From assembly GCA_902497145.1 (NCBI GenBank), contig CABVDR010000065.1:1-14129 (forward strand): a stretch of DNA of 14,129 nucleotides, read 5' to 3'. Below the pieces are notes generated by a model, which saw only the letters and a list, made by a program, of their open reading frames with translations, did no database searches and had not been told where the DNA came from. This document shows, one piece after another, positions 1 through 6,243 of this stretch (position 1 is the stretch's first letter; each line of letters starts with the position of its first letter). The stretch comes from an uncultured Oscillospiraceae bacterium (GTDB lineage Bacteria; Bacillota; Clostridia; Oscillospirales; Oscillospiraceae). The position numbers were made by a program, and so were the translations under genes.

Positions 1-90
1 AAAAAGGGAGCTCGCAAACGGGCTGAGAGGAAGCTGTGCGCTTCGACCTGTGACCTGATTTGGGTAATGCCAACGTAGGGAGATATGTAT
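1..90 (+). promoter_or_regulatory. TPP riboswitch (THI element) controlling the thiamin operon
   Basis: The conserved TPP aptamer signatures are present in order: CTGAGA (23-28), then ACCTGATTTGGGTAATGCC and CGTAGGGA up to about position 81. A short P3 hairpin (GCTCG-CAAA-CGGGC) precedes CTGAGA, and an extra hairpin (GAAGC-TGTGC-GCTTC) follows it. Binding of thiamin diphosphate to this aptamer class is established; the downstream HAD, thiD and thiC genes fit. The 5' strand of P1 and the promoter lie at or before the window edge, so the left boundary is uncertain. Confidence 0.95.
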
Positions 91-97
91 TTGCGCA

Positions 98-147
98 CGC
101 CGCGGGATCTTCTCTTTATGGAGGCTCCCGGGGCGATTTTGTTTGTT
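98..147 (+). terminator. Likely intrinsic terminator, expression platform of the TPP riboswitch
   Basis: Arms 98-107 and 126-135 form a GC-rich stem of 9 pairs with one internal G-G mismatch and an 18-nt loop. It is followed directly by the U-rich tail ATTTTGTTTGTT (136-147). Lying between the aptamer and the first good start codon at 160, it fits transcription attenuation when TPP is bound. The segment at 93-98 (GCGCAC) is also perfectly complementary to 36-41 (GTGCGC) in the aptamer's variable hairpin, a possible antiterminator contact. The switching mechanism is inferred. Confidence 0.55.
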
Positions 148-159
148 CGGAGGCGTTTT

Positions 160-822
160 ATGGCCCACTTTCTCCCTGCTGCCGCGATTTTTGATCTGGA
201 CGGCACCCTCACCGACTCTATGTACGTCTGGGACCGTCTGCCGGAGGAGCTGGTACGCCAATTTGGTGCGGTTCCCGCCCCCGGCCTGTCCCACACCCTG
301 CGGGCTATGAGCTCGCCCCAGGCCGCAGAGTATCTGATCCGCACCTACCATCTCTCCGCCACCCCCCAGCAGCTGATGGAGGCCATGGAAACCCTGGCAG
401 ACCGGGAGTACCGGGACCGGGTCCCTCTCAAGCCCGGGGTCCGCACCCTGCTGGAGCACTTAAACCGGCTGGGCATTCCCTGCGCCGTGGCCACCGCCAG
501 CCAGGTCCATCAGGCCAGGCAGGCTCTGGAGCGGCTGGGCGTGTGGTCCTTCTTCTCCTTTGCACTCAGCGCCACCCAGTACGGCCCGAAAACCCGCCCG
601 GACATCTACCTGGAAGCCGCCCGACGGCTGGGCGCCGCTCCGGAGCGCACCCTGGTCTTTGAGGACGCCCTCCACGCCGCTCAAACGGCGGCCCAGGCCG
701 GCTTTCCGGTGGTCGGGGTGTACGACGCCTTTTCATCGAAAGACGAGCAGAATCTGCGGACCGTGTGCCGCTGGTATCTGTCCCGGCTGGATGATCCGGC
801 GTTTCTTGCTCAATTGGGCTGA
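160..822 (+). CDS. HAD-superfamily phosphatase, first gene of the TPP-riboswitch operon
   Basis: This 220-residue cytosolic HAD hydrolase belongs to subfamily I (beta-phosphoglucomutase/phosphoglycolate phosphatase-like). Motif I is FDLDGTLTDS with nucleophile D12 and acid/base D14, motif II is VATAS near 110-114, the motif III lysine is K144 (GPKTRPDIY), and motif IV is FEDA with E168 and D169. The helical cap lies between about residues 20 and 90. I chose ATG 160 because GGAGG (149-153) sits 6 nt upstream; the in-frame ATG at 85 lies inside the riboswitch end with a badly spaced SD. The substrate cannot be read from the sequence. Its place directly behind a TPP aptamer and before thiD and thiC suggests a thiamin-pathway phosphate ester, such as thiamin monophosphate or an HMP phosphate. 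HAD enzymes with TMP phosphatase activity are known, for example plant TH2. A generic housecleaning phosphatase remains possible. Confidence 0.85.
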   Translation: MAHFLPAAAIFDLDGTLTDSMYVWDRLPEELVRQFGAVPAPGLSHTLRAMSSPQAAEYLIRTYHLSATPQQLMEAMETLADREYRDRVPLKPGVRTLLEHLNRLGIPCAVATASQVHQARQALERLGVWSFFSFALSATQYGPKTRPDIYLEAARRLGAAPERTLVFEDALHAAQTAAQAGFPVVGVYDAFSSKDEQNLRTVCRWYLSRLDDPAFLAQLG

Positions 823-956
823 CCTTTTTCAAAAAGCGGAAGGCACAAGTTTTTGCGTATACGCGGAAACGGCCATATGCAGCACGCGGCGCCTTGGGGG
901 CACCACCTGTCGCCGCGCTATAAAACTTCAATGCGTAGATCAGAAAGGAGTTTTCT
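823..956 (+). other. 134-nt gap between the HAD gene and thiD with hairpin-forming repeats
   Basis: This gap is unusually long for an operon whose next junction is only 23 nt. It holds a perfect 10-bp palindrome GCGTATACGC (855-864) and a strong 7-bp inverted repeat (CGCGGCG 885-891, CGCCGCG 911-917). The repeat has no U-run after it, so it is not an evident terminator. The thiD SD AAAGGAG is at 944-950. No convincing promoter was found. It may be an mRNA processing site or an internal regulatory site, or simply spacer. Confidence 0.4.
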
Positions 957-1757
957 ATGAAAACAGCATTGACGATCGCTGGAAGCGATTCCAGCGGAGG
1001 CGCCGGGATCCAAGCCGATATCAAGACTATGACGGCCAATGGCGTGTACGCCATGAGCGCCATCACTGCCCTGACGGCCCAGAACACCACCGGCGTCTAC
1101 GGCATTCTGGAGTCCACCCCCGAGTTTCTGGCCAACCAGCTGGACTGCATCTTTACCGACATCTTCCCTGATGCAGTAAAGACCGGGATGGTGTCCTCCA
1201 CCGCCCTCATTGGGGTCATCGCGGACAAGCTCCGGCAGTACGGAGCAAAAAACATCGTGGTGGACCCGGTGATGGTGGCCACCAGCGGCTCCCGCCTCAT
1301 CTCCGAGGAGGCGGTAGACGCCCTGAAGGAGCAGCTGCTCCCTCTGGCCACCCTGCTTACCCCCAATATTCCGGAGGCCCAGGTCCTCTCCGGCGTGACC
1401 ATTGCCACTGCCGAGGATATGGAGCGGGCCGCCCAGGCCATCAGTGAGCGGTACGGCTGCGCCGTGCTGTGCAAGGGGGGCCACCAGATCCACGACGCCG
1501 ACGACCTGCTTTGGCGAGAGGGCCAGGGCAAGTGGTTCCGGGGCCGCCGCATCCAGAACCCCAACACCCACGGCACCGGCTGTACTCTCTCCAGCGCCAT
1601 CGCTTCCAACCTGGCCAAGGGCTTTGACCTGGACCAGTCGGTGGAGCGTGCCAAGGCCTACATCTCCGGCGCGCTGGAGGCCATGCTGGACCTGGGGGCG
1701 GGCAGCGGACCGCTGAACCACGCCTACGCCATCCCCACGGAATATCCGCAACACTAA
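957..1757 (+). CDS. thiD: Hydroxymethylpyrimidine/phosphomethylpyrimidine kinase
   Basis: ThiD phosphorylates 4-amino-5-hydroxymethyl-2-methylpyrimidine to HMP-P and then HMP-PP, the pyrimidine half of thiamin. The 266-residue length is typical of this ribokinase-family enzyme. The N-terminal substrate/ATP loop GSDSSGGAGIQAD is at residues 9-21, the VVDPVMV strand at 101-107, and the anion-hole and catalytic segment HGTGC at 205-209 with C209. The start at 957 is supported by SD AAAGGAG 6 nt upstream. It lies directly upstream of thiC, whose product HMP-P is its substrate, and the TPP riboswitch should control both. No thiE fusion or thiM is seen. The bifunctional ThiD assignment rests on family resemblance; a pyridoxal kinase role is less likely in this operon. 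Confidence 0.96.
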   Translation: MKTALTIAGSDSSGGAGIQADIKTMTANGVYAMSAITALTAQNTTGVYGILESTPEFLANQLDCIFTDIFPDAVKTGMVSSTALIGVIADKLRQYGAKNIVVDPVMVATSGSRLISEEAVDALKEQLLPLATLLTPNIPEAQVLSGVTIATAEDMERAAQAISERYGCAVLCKGGHQIHDADDLLWREGQGKWFRGRRIQNPNTHGTGCTLSSAIASNLAKGFDLDQSVERAKAYISGALEAMLDLGAGSGPLNHAYAIPTEYPQH

Positions 1758-1780
1758 ATCTGGAAAGGGAGTATCTTGAT

Positions 1781-3088
1781 ATGGATCGCAATTATACCAC
1801 ACAGATGGACGCCGCCCGGAAGGGCATCGTGACCCCGGAGCTGGAGACCGTGGCCCGCAAGGAGCAGATGCGGGTGGAGGAGCTGCTGCCCCTGGTGGCC
1901 AGCGGCAAAGTAGCCATCCCTGCCAACCGCCTGCACACCTGCCTGGACCCCGAGGGCATCGGCTCCATGCTGCGCACCAAGATCAACGTAAATCTGGGCG
2001 TTTCCCGGGACTGCAAGGACTACGACGTGGAGATGGAGAAGGTCATGAGCGCGGTGAATATGGGCGCTGAGGCCATTATGGACCTGTCCAGCCACGGCAA
2101 CACCCAGCCCTTCCGCCAGAAGCTCACCCACGAGTGCCCGGTGATGATCGGCACGGTGCCGGTCTACGACAGCGTCATCCACTACCAGCGGGACCTGGCT
2201 ACCCTGTCCGCCCAGGACTTTATTGACGTGGTCCGCCTCCACGCCCAGGACGGCGTGGACTTTGTCACCCTCCACTGCGGCATTACCCGCAAGACCATCG
2301 ACCAGATCCGCAAGCACAAGCGGAAGATGAACATTGTCTCCCGGGGCGGCTCCCTGGTGTTCGCCTGGATGTGCATGACCGGCGAGGAGAACCCCTTCTA
2401 TGAGTACTACGATGAGATTTTGGACATCTGCCGGGAGTACGATGTGACCATCTCCCTGGGCGACGCCTGCCGTCCCGGCTGCCTGGCCGACGCCACCGAC
2501 GTGTGCCAGATTGAGGAGCTGGTGCGCCTGGGCGAGCTCACCAAGCGTGCCTGGGAGAAGGACGTACAGGTGATGGTAGAGGGTCCCGGCCACGTGCCCA
2601 TGGACCAGATCGCCGCCAACATGAAGGTACAGCAGACCATCTGCATGGGCGCCCCCTTCTACGTGCTGGGTCCCCTGGTCACCGACATCGCTCCCGGCTA
2701 TGACCACATCACCGCCGCCATCGGCGGAGCCATGGCCGCTATGAACGGCGCCGCCTTCCTGTGCTACGTCACCCCCGCTGAGCACCTGGCGCTGCCCAAT
2801 GTGGACGACGTGAAGCAGGGCATCATCGCCAGCAAGATTGCCGCCCATGCCGCCGACATCGCCAAGGGCGTCCGGGGCGCCAGGGACATCGACGACAAGA
2901 TGGGCGACGCCCGCCGGGCTCTGGACTGGGAGGCCCAGTGGGCCTGCGCTCTGGATCCCGAGACCGCCAAGGCGGTTCGGGACGACCGCTCCCCGGAGCA
3001 CGACGACACCTGCTCCATGTGCGGCAAGTTCTGCGCGGTGCGCTCCATGAACAAGGCCCTGAGTGGGGAGTACATTGATATTCTCTGA
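1781..3088 (+). CDS. thiC: Phosphomethylpyrimidine synthase ThiC, short form
   Basis: ThiC is a radical SAM enzyme that rearranges 5-aminoimidazole ribotide into HMP-P. The 435-residue protein matches the short Clostridia-type ThiC and lacks the N-terminal extension of the roughly 630-residue E. coli form. Conserved blocks include SRGGS (187-191), VEGPGHVPM (266-274), GPLVTDIAPGYDH (297-309) and LCYVTPAEHL (327-336). The C-terminal cluster-binding cysteines are C411, C414 and C418 in CSMCGKFC. This reads CX2CX3C, one residue shorter than the CX2CX4C (CSMCGPKFC) familiar from E. coli ThiC; the DNA confirms the spacing. The ATG at 1781 follows SD AAAGGGA with 9-nt spacing, 23 nt after the thiD stop. 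It ends the operon before a strong terminator. Catalysis needs S-adenosylmethionine and a [4Fe-4S] cluster, consistent with an anaerobe. Confidence 0.97.
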   Translation: MDRNYTTQMDAARKGIVTPELETVARKEQMRVEELLPLVASGKVAIPANRLHTCLDPEGIGSMLRTKINVNLGVSRDCKDYDVEMEKVMSAVNMGAEAIMDLSSHGNTQPFRQKLTHECPVMIGTVPVYDSVIHYQRDLATLSAQDFIDVVRLHAQDGVDFVTLHCGITRKTIDQIRKHKRKMNIVSRGGSLVFAWMCMTGEENPFYEYYDEILDICREYDVTISLGDACRPGCLADATDVCQIEELVRLGELTKRAWEKDVQVMVEGPGHVPMDQIAANMKVQQTICMGAPFYVLGPLVTDIAPGYDHITAAIGGAMAAMNGAAFLCYVTPAEHLALPNVDDVKQGIIASKIAAHAADIAKGVRGARDIDDKMGDARRALDWEAQWACALDPETAKAVRDDRSPEHDDTCSMCGKFCAVRSMNKALSGEYIDIL

Positions 3089-3106
3089 TTTTATCCTCCA
3101 TATACA

Positions 3107-3150
3107 AAACAGCCGGGACGCTCTCTTAAGCGTCCCGGCTGTTTGTTTTT
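3107..3150. terminator. Bidirectional intrinsic terminator between thiC and the leftward operon
   Basis: A perfect 16-bp inverted repeat (3107-3122 and 3129-3144) with a 6-nt loop is followed by GTTTTT on the plus strand, 18 nt after the thiC stop. On the minus strand the hairpin is followed by TGTAT after its own T-ending arm, so it can also end the leftward gene that stops at 3156. Confidence 0.93.
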
Positions 3151-3155
3151 CTGGG

Positions 3156-4418
3156 TCATCCCCCTGGCTGAGTCAGGATCGTCATGCGCTCTAGGCGCTG
3201 GTAGATGTCCTCCCGGTGCTCCGGGTGGAGGTAGGTAATGGTGATTACATATAAGGTATCCCCTACCGCCGCTTCACAGGAAACCCGGTAGAGCAGATCG
3301 TCATCTTTCTTCTTTGGGGGCAGCTCCTTCCAGCCCCAGTGTGCCTGGCCCTCCTCCAGTTCCTTGGTACGGACATCCTGCAGTTCCCCCATTTTCAATC
3401 CAAACTGGGCCTGCCCCATTCTGCTGCGTAAGGCAGTCATATGCCAGATGGGGCTCTCGCTCTCCTCATCCCGCCATACGCCGCCTACGCTGCCCATGCC
3501 GTCATCCGCCCACTCATAGTGGTACATTCCGGGCAGGGGCACTGCAATCCGGTCATAGGGCTGGAGAATCTCCCCCCTTCGGTAGCCAATGGGATATGGC
3601 TCCTCCATCTCTGTGATTCCTTCGGGTAAATCAGGCGTACGCTCGTCCAGGATACACAGCTCCCGGTACTCCGCCACTGGCTGGGGCAGAGAGGGGTCCA
3701 TGGCAGCGGAGCGCTCCAGCGTGTCCAGAATGGCGGCATTGATCTGCTGATCCTGGGTACTGCGGTCGGAGGGGGCAAAATAGCAGTCCTCCCACAGCTG
3801 CTTCAGAGCTCGGTTGCGCAGCTGCCTGGCGTCTGTTCCCGGCGCGTCCCACAAAAACAACCGGTCGGCCAGCTCTTCCATATTTCCATGGTCCAGCTGC
3901 TCCCGCAGCCAGGCCACCGGAAAGCGTCCCATGGGGGTGACGATGGTGTCCGGCACCTTCTCCGGGCGGTACTGGTCCCAGTCCCAGAAGAGATAGCCCA
4001 TCTCCCCCGGTATCGTCTTGTCCACCACTCCCCGCACCTGTTCCTCCAGCCAGGGGAGGAACCACTCCTGGCGCAGGGCTGCAAAATTTCGGTCTTCCCG
4101 GTAGTCCGTCCGGTCCTGGATGGTCCACTCTTTGATGCCCAGCTGCTCCAAACCCTCCAGCAGCTCCAGGGCCGCCTTATGAAATCCGGGCCCGGCGGGG
4201 GTGGTGTTGCAGCCCCCCTGCAGCTTCCATTGGCCAAACAGGCCCTTCTCTTTGGTCCAGGCGAAGTCCAGATACCCGCCCGGACACAAGACGATCCGCA
4301 TGCCCTCCGCCCAGACGCCCAGGCGCAGGTTCTGCCGCCGGGCCAGGTGCTGGACCGCCTTGACCAAGCTGTCCTTGCTGCGGATCTTTCCGGTATAGGT
4401 CAGATCAATATTGCCCAT
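3156..4418 (-). CDS. Uncharacterised 420-residue protein, partner of the DUF1963 gene
   Basis: I do not recognise a named family with certainty. The product is acidic, rich in Trp, Glu and Asp, has no signal peptide or membrane segment, and should be cytosolic. The N-terminal third has a conserved-looking block LQGGCNTTPAGPGFHKAAL (residues 66-84). A middle region carries WDWDQY (145-150) and VTPMGRFPVAWLREQLD (160-176). The last 50 residues (RVSCEAAVGDTLYVITITYL, then a C-terminal helix) look like a small alpha/beta domain of the PsbP/DUF1795 type, which is only an impression. The start at 4418 is supported by GAGGAGG 8 nt upstream, which overlaps the stop of the preceding gene. That 13-nt junction implies co-transcription and probable translational coupling with the DUF1963 gene. 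No catalytic motif is evident. Confidence 0.75.
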   Translation of the reverse strand: MGNIDLTYTGKIRSKDSLVKAVQHLARRQNLRLGVWAEGMRIVLCPGGYLDFAWTKEKGLFGQWKLQGGCNTTPAGPGFHKAALELLEGLEQLGIKEWTIQDRTDYREDRNFAALRQEWFLPWLEEQVRGVVDKTIPGEMGYLFWDWDQYRPEKVPDTIVTPMGRFPVAWLREQLDHGNMEELADRLFLWDAPGTDARQLRNRALKQLWEDCYFAPSDRSTQDQQINAAILDTLERSAAMDPSLPQPVAEYRELCILDERTPDLPEGITEMEEPYPIGYRRGEILQPYDRIAVPLPGMYHYEWADDGMGSVGGVWRDEESESPIWHMTALRSRMGQAQFGLKMGELQDVRTKELEEGQAHWGWKELPPKKKDDDLLYRVSCEAAVGDTLYVITITYLHPEHREDIYQRLERMTILTQPGG

Positions 4419-4431
4419 GATCTATGCCTCC

Positions 4432-5280
4432 TCAGCTGCACTGCAAAATGAGCCACACCCGGTCAAACCGGCGCTGGGCCAGGTCCTCTTTCCGGATGTA
4501 GAAGTAGATCCGGCCGCAGTCGCCGAACATCAGCTCAAAGTCTCCCTGCTCCACAGTATCCAGCTGGAACAGCAGCTGCCACTCCCGGACGCTGGGGGTA
4601 CGCAGAGCGCTGCGCTCCTCCAAGGGAATGTTCTCCCACCGTCCCCCCAGATAGTAGCCCCGGTCAATCAGTGCACACTCCAGGGTCATATTGTTCTGAA
4701 TTATATCCGGCCAGCCCAGCAGCTGGGAGCGGTTGGCGGGGTAGTCCATTCCCAGCTCCCGCCGGGCCTGGTCAAAGTACCGGTAGTCATTGGCCGTCCA
4801 GTCGTACTCCAGTGCAGGACAGGCATCCTGGAAATCGGGGGCATCCACCGCTCCAGAAAGCTCCGCCGCCAGCTCTGGCAGACGGAACTCCTCGTCCAGC
4901 TCCGCCGGGAATTCTGCCGCAGCCAGAGGGCCCTCAAACCAAAATACCCGGGCGCAGCCCCGGTCCTTGGGATCATAGCCCCAGCGCTGGGAGTCCAGTT
5001 CATAGAAGAAGGAGAGCACCCCCTCCCGGGGCAGCAGACCTTCGGGGTCCAGGGGAGCCAGCTGGGTGCAGTCAAACTGGGCCAGAAAGGCCAGGGGCCG
5101 TTCCCTCACCTGGTCGTCCTCTGCTGTCTTCGTCTCAAACACCGGCCAGACAAAGTCCGCCGGCACATCGGGCTGTCCGCCAAACTTGCTGGCTCCCACA
5201 GCCAGAGCTCCCTCCGCGGGAAAAAACTTGGTGTCGATTCGGCTGCGGTAGAGCTGAGGCAAGATCGTTTTCCAATCCAT
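4432..5280 (-). CDS. DUF1963 (YwqG-like) family protein
   Basis: This 282-residue soluble protein has the hallmarks of the DUF1963/YwqG family: SKFGGQPDVPADFVWP (31-46), PLAFLAQFD (62-70), GVLSFFYE (87-94), QLLGWPDIIQ (186-195), WQLLFQLD (234-241) and FGDCGRIYFYI (252-262). The family's biochemical function is not established to my knowledge; members are cytosolic and often near other uncharacterised or stress-related genes. The start at 5280 has an AAAGGA SD in the leader, just 3' of a GGGGG-AGCTG-CCCCC hairpin. A sigma-A-like promoter is at 5360-5331. It is the first gene of a two-gene leftward operon with the 420-residue protein. It appears complete and undamaged. Confidence 0.88.
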   Translation of the reverse strand: MDWKTILPQLYRSRIDTKFFPAEGALAVGASKFGGQPDVPADFVWPVFETKTAEDDQVRERPLAFLAQFDCTQLAPLDPEGLLPREGVLSFFYELDSQRWGYDPKDRGCARVFWFEGPLAAAEFPAELDEEFRLPELAAELSGAVDAPDFQDACPALEYDWTANDYRYFDQARRELGMDYPANRSQLLGWPDIIQNNMTLECALIDRGYYLGGRWENIPLEERSALRTPSVREWQLLFQLDTVEQGDFELMFGDCGRIYFYIRKEDLAQRRFDRVWLILQCS

Positions 5281-5330
5281 GGCAGTATTCCTTTCCGGGG
5301 GCAGCTCCCCCTGTCAAAACGCTTGATCTC

Positions 5331-5360
5331 ATCCTACCACAACTCCCCCGCTTTGGTCAA
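5331..5360 (-). promoter_or_regulatory. Predicted promoter of the DUF1963 operon
   Basis: On the minus strand, TTGACC (5360-5355) and TAGGAT (5336-5331) are 18 nt apart, matching a sigma-A promoter. This places the start of transcription around 5324, about 45 nt before the DUF1963 start. The leader then holds a 5-bp G/C hairpin (5297-5311) right before the SD. Confidence 0.6.
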
Positions 5361-5748
5361 ATCCCACAGTTTCCAGCAAATACGCTCTTTCTGCGCCGGA
5401 TTGTTTTCTCTTTCCCTGCTCTCCCCTTGTTCTGACCATCTTTTGCCCCTTTCTCGGCCTTCTCCCCAGAGGGCGGATCCTCCGCGGAGCAAAAATTTCA
5501 TGGTCAGGATGCAAAAAAATCTTGTTCTGTTTTTGACGTATCATCCCGCCCCTTCCGGCCTTAATGGCGTGGAAAAATGCCGTCAATTTTGCATTATTTT
5601 TTTGAAATTGAATTTTTTCCTTCATTTTTCCATTCCATTTTTTCGTGATTATGGCCAATAGATTTCCATTCTTTTCTCCTTTATCATGTGTAATATGTGG
5701 GAAAATTGCGCTTGCAGGCGCTTGAGAGGAAAGAAGAGGTGTAACACA
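5361..5748 (+). other. Gene-free AT-rich leader upstream of the hydrogenase operon
   Basis: No credible coding sequence is seen here. From about 5518 to 5690 the plus strand is strongly T-rich and contains three similar tracts, ATTTTTTCC (5612-5620), ATTTTTCC (5624-5631) and ATTTTTTC (5637-5644), spaced 12-13 nt apart. A direct repeat GCGCTTG (5708-5714 and 5718-5724) lies just before the hydC SD. A -10-like TAATAT occurs at 5691-5696 but has no good -35. I looked for a Rex-type operator (TTGTGAAN4TTCACAA-like) and saw none. The hydrogenase promoter is expected here but not pinned down. Confidence 0.5.
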
Positions 5749-6243
5749 ATGTCCAAAGGGATCTCATTGGCCCGGGTGGAGGAGATCATCGACTCCTACG
5801 GCTGTCAACGTCATCATCTGATTGCCATTATGCAGGACGTACAGGCGGAGTTTAAGTATCTCAGCCCCCAGGTTCTGGAACTGATTGCCCAAAAGCTGGA
5901 TATCGGCGTGGCAAAGGTATACAGCGTGGCCACTTTCTACGAAAACTTCTCCCTGGAGGCCAAGGGCAAGTACATCATTAAAGTGTGTGACGGCACTGCC
6001 TGTCACGTGCGCAAGTCCCAGCCCATCTACAACGCCATCCGCGAGTATCTGGAGCTGGAGGAGAAACAGAAAACCTCGGCTGACGGGCTGTTCACCCTGG
6101 AGACCGTGGCCTGCCTGGGCGCCTGCGGACTTGCCCCCGTGGTTACCGTCAACGACCAGGTCCACTCTAAAATGAGCCCGGAGCTGGCCATCGACCTGCT
6201 GGAAGAACTGCGAAAGGAGGAGGCCGCCCATGAACATGACTAA
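5749..6243 (+). CDS. hydC: NAD-linked [FeFe]-hydrogenase, NuoE-like [2Fe-2S] subunit
   Basis: The 164-residue protein is a NuoE/HoxE/HydC-type thioredoxin-fold ferredoxin carrying one [2Fe-2S] cluster. Its ligands are C80 and C85 (CDGTAC) and C122 and C126 (CLGAC), after an N-terminal helical bundle including the family signature VYSVATFYENF (57-67). It passes electrons within the cytosolic HydABC complex between the flavin subunit and the other clusters. I chose ATG 5749 because GAGGTG is 7 nt upstream and the family N-terminus begins here; an in-frame ATG at 5686 would add 21 unrelated residues. Its end overlaps hydB by 14 nt, so the two are probably translationally coupled. The gene is named by homology and operon context; nuoE-type annotation would be equivalent. 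Confidence 0.93.
   Translation: MSKGISLARVEEIIDSYGCQRHHLIAIMQDVQAEFKYLSPQVLELIAQKLDIGVAKVYSVATFYENFSLEAKGKYIIKVCDGTACHVRKSQPIYNAIREYLELEEKQKTSADGLFTLETVACLGACGLAPVVTVNDQVHSKMSPELAIDLLEELRKEEAAHEHD

Noticed and set aside
85..159. Upstream in-frame extension of the HAD gene from ATG 85
   Set aside because: The ATG sits at the riboswitch 3' edge with its only SD 3 nt away, the added residues do not resemble a HAD N-terminus, and the terminator lies inside it. ATG 160 has a well-spaced GGAGG.
1754..3001. 415-codon open frame antisense to thiC
   Set aside because: It is a shadow of a GC-rich gene: the composition is rich in Gly, Ala, Val, His and Leu, it has no recognisable domain, and thiC on the other strand is certain.
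4411..5661. 416-codon plus-strand open frame opposite the DUF1963 gene
   Set aside because: It covers a clear DUF1963 gene and non-coding leader, and its product has no domain-like pattern.
5361..5748. Rex operator or second riboswitch upstream of hydC
   Set aside because: No sequence close to the Rex palindrome and no known aptamer signature could be found by eye.
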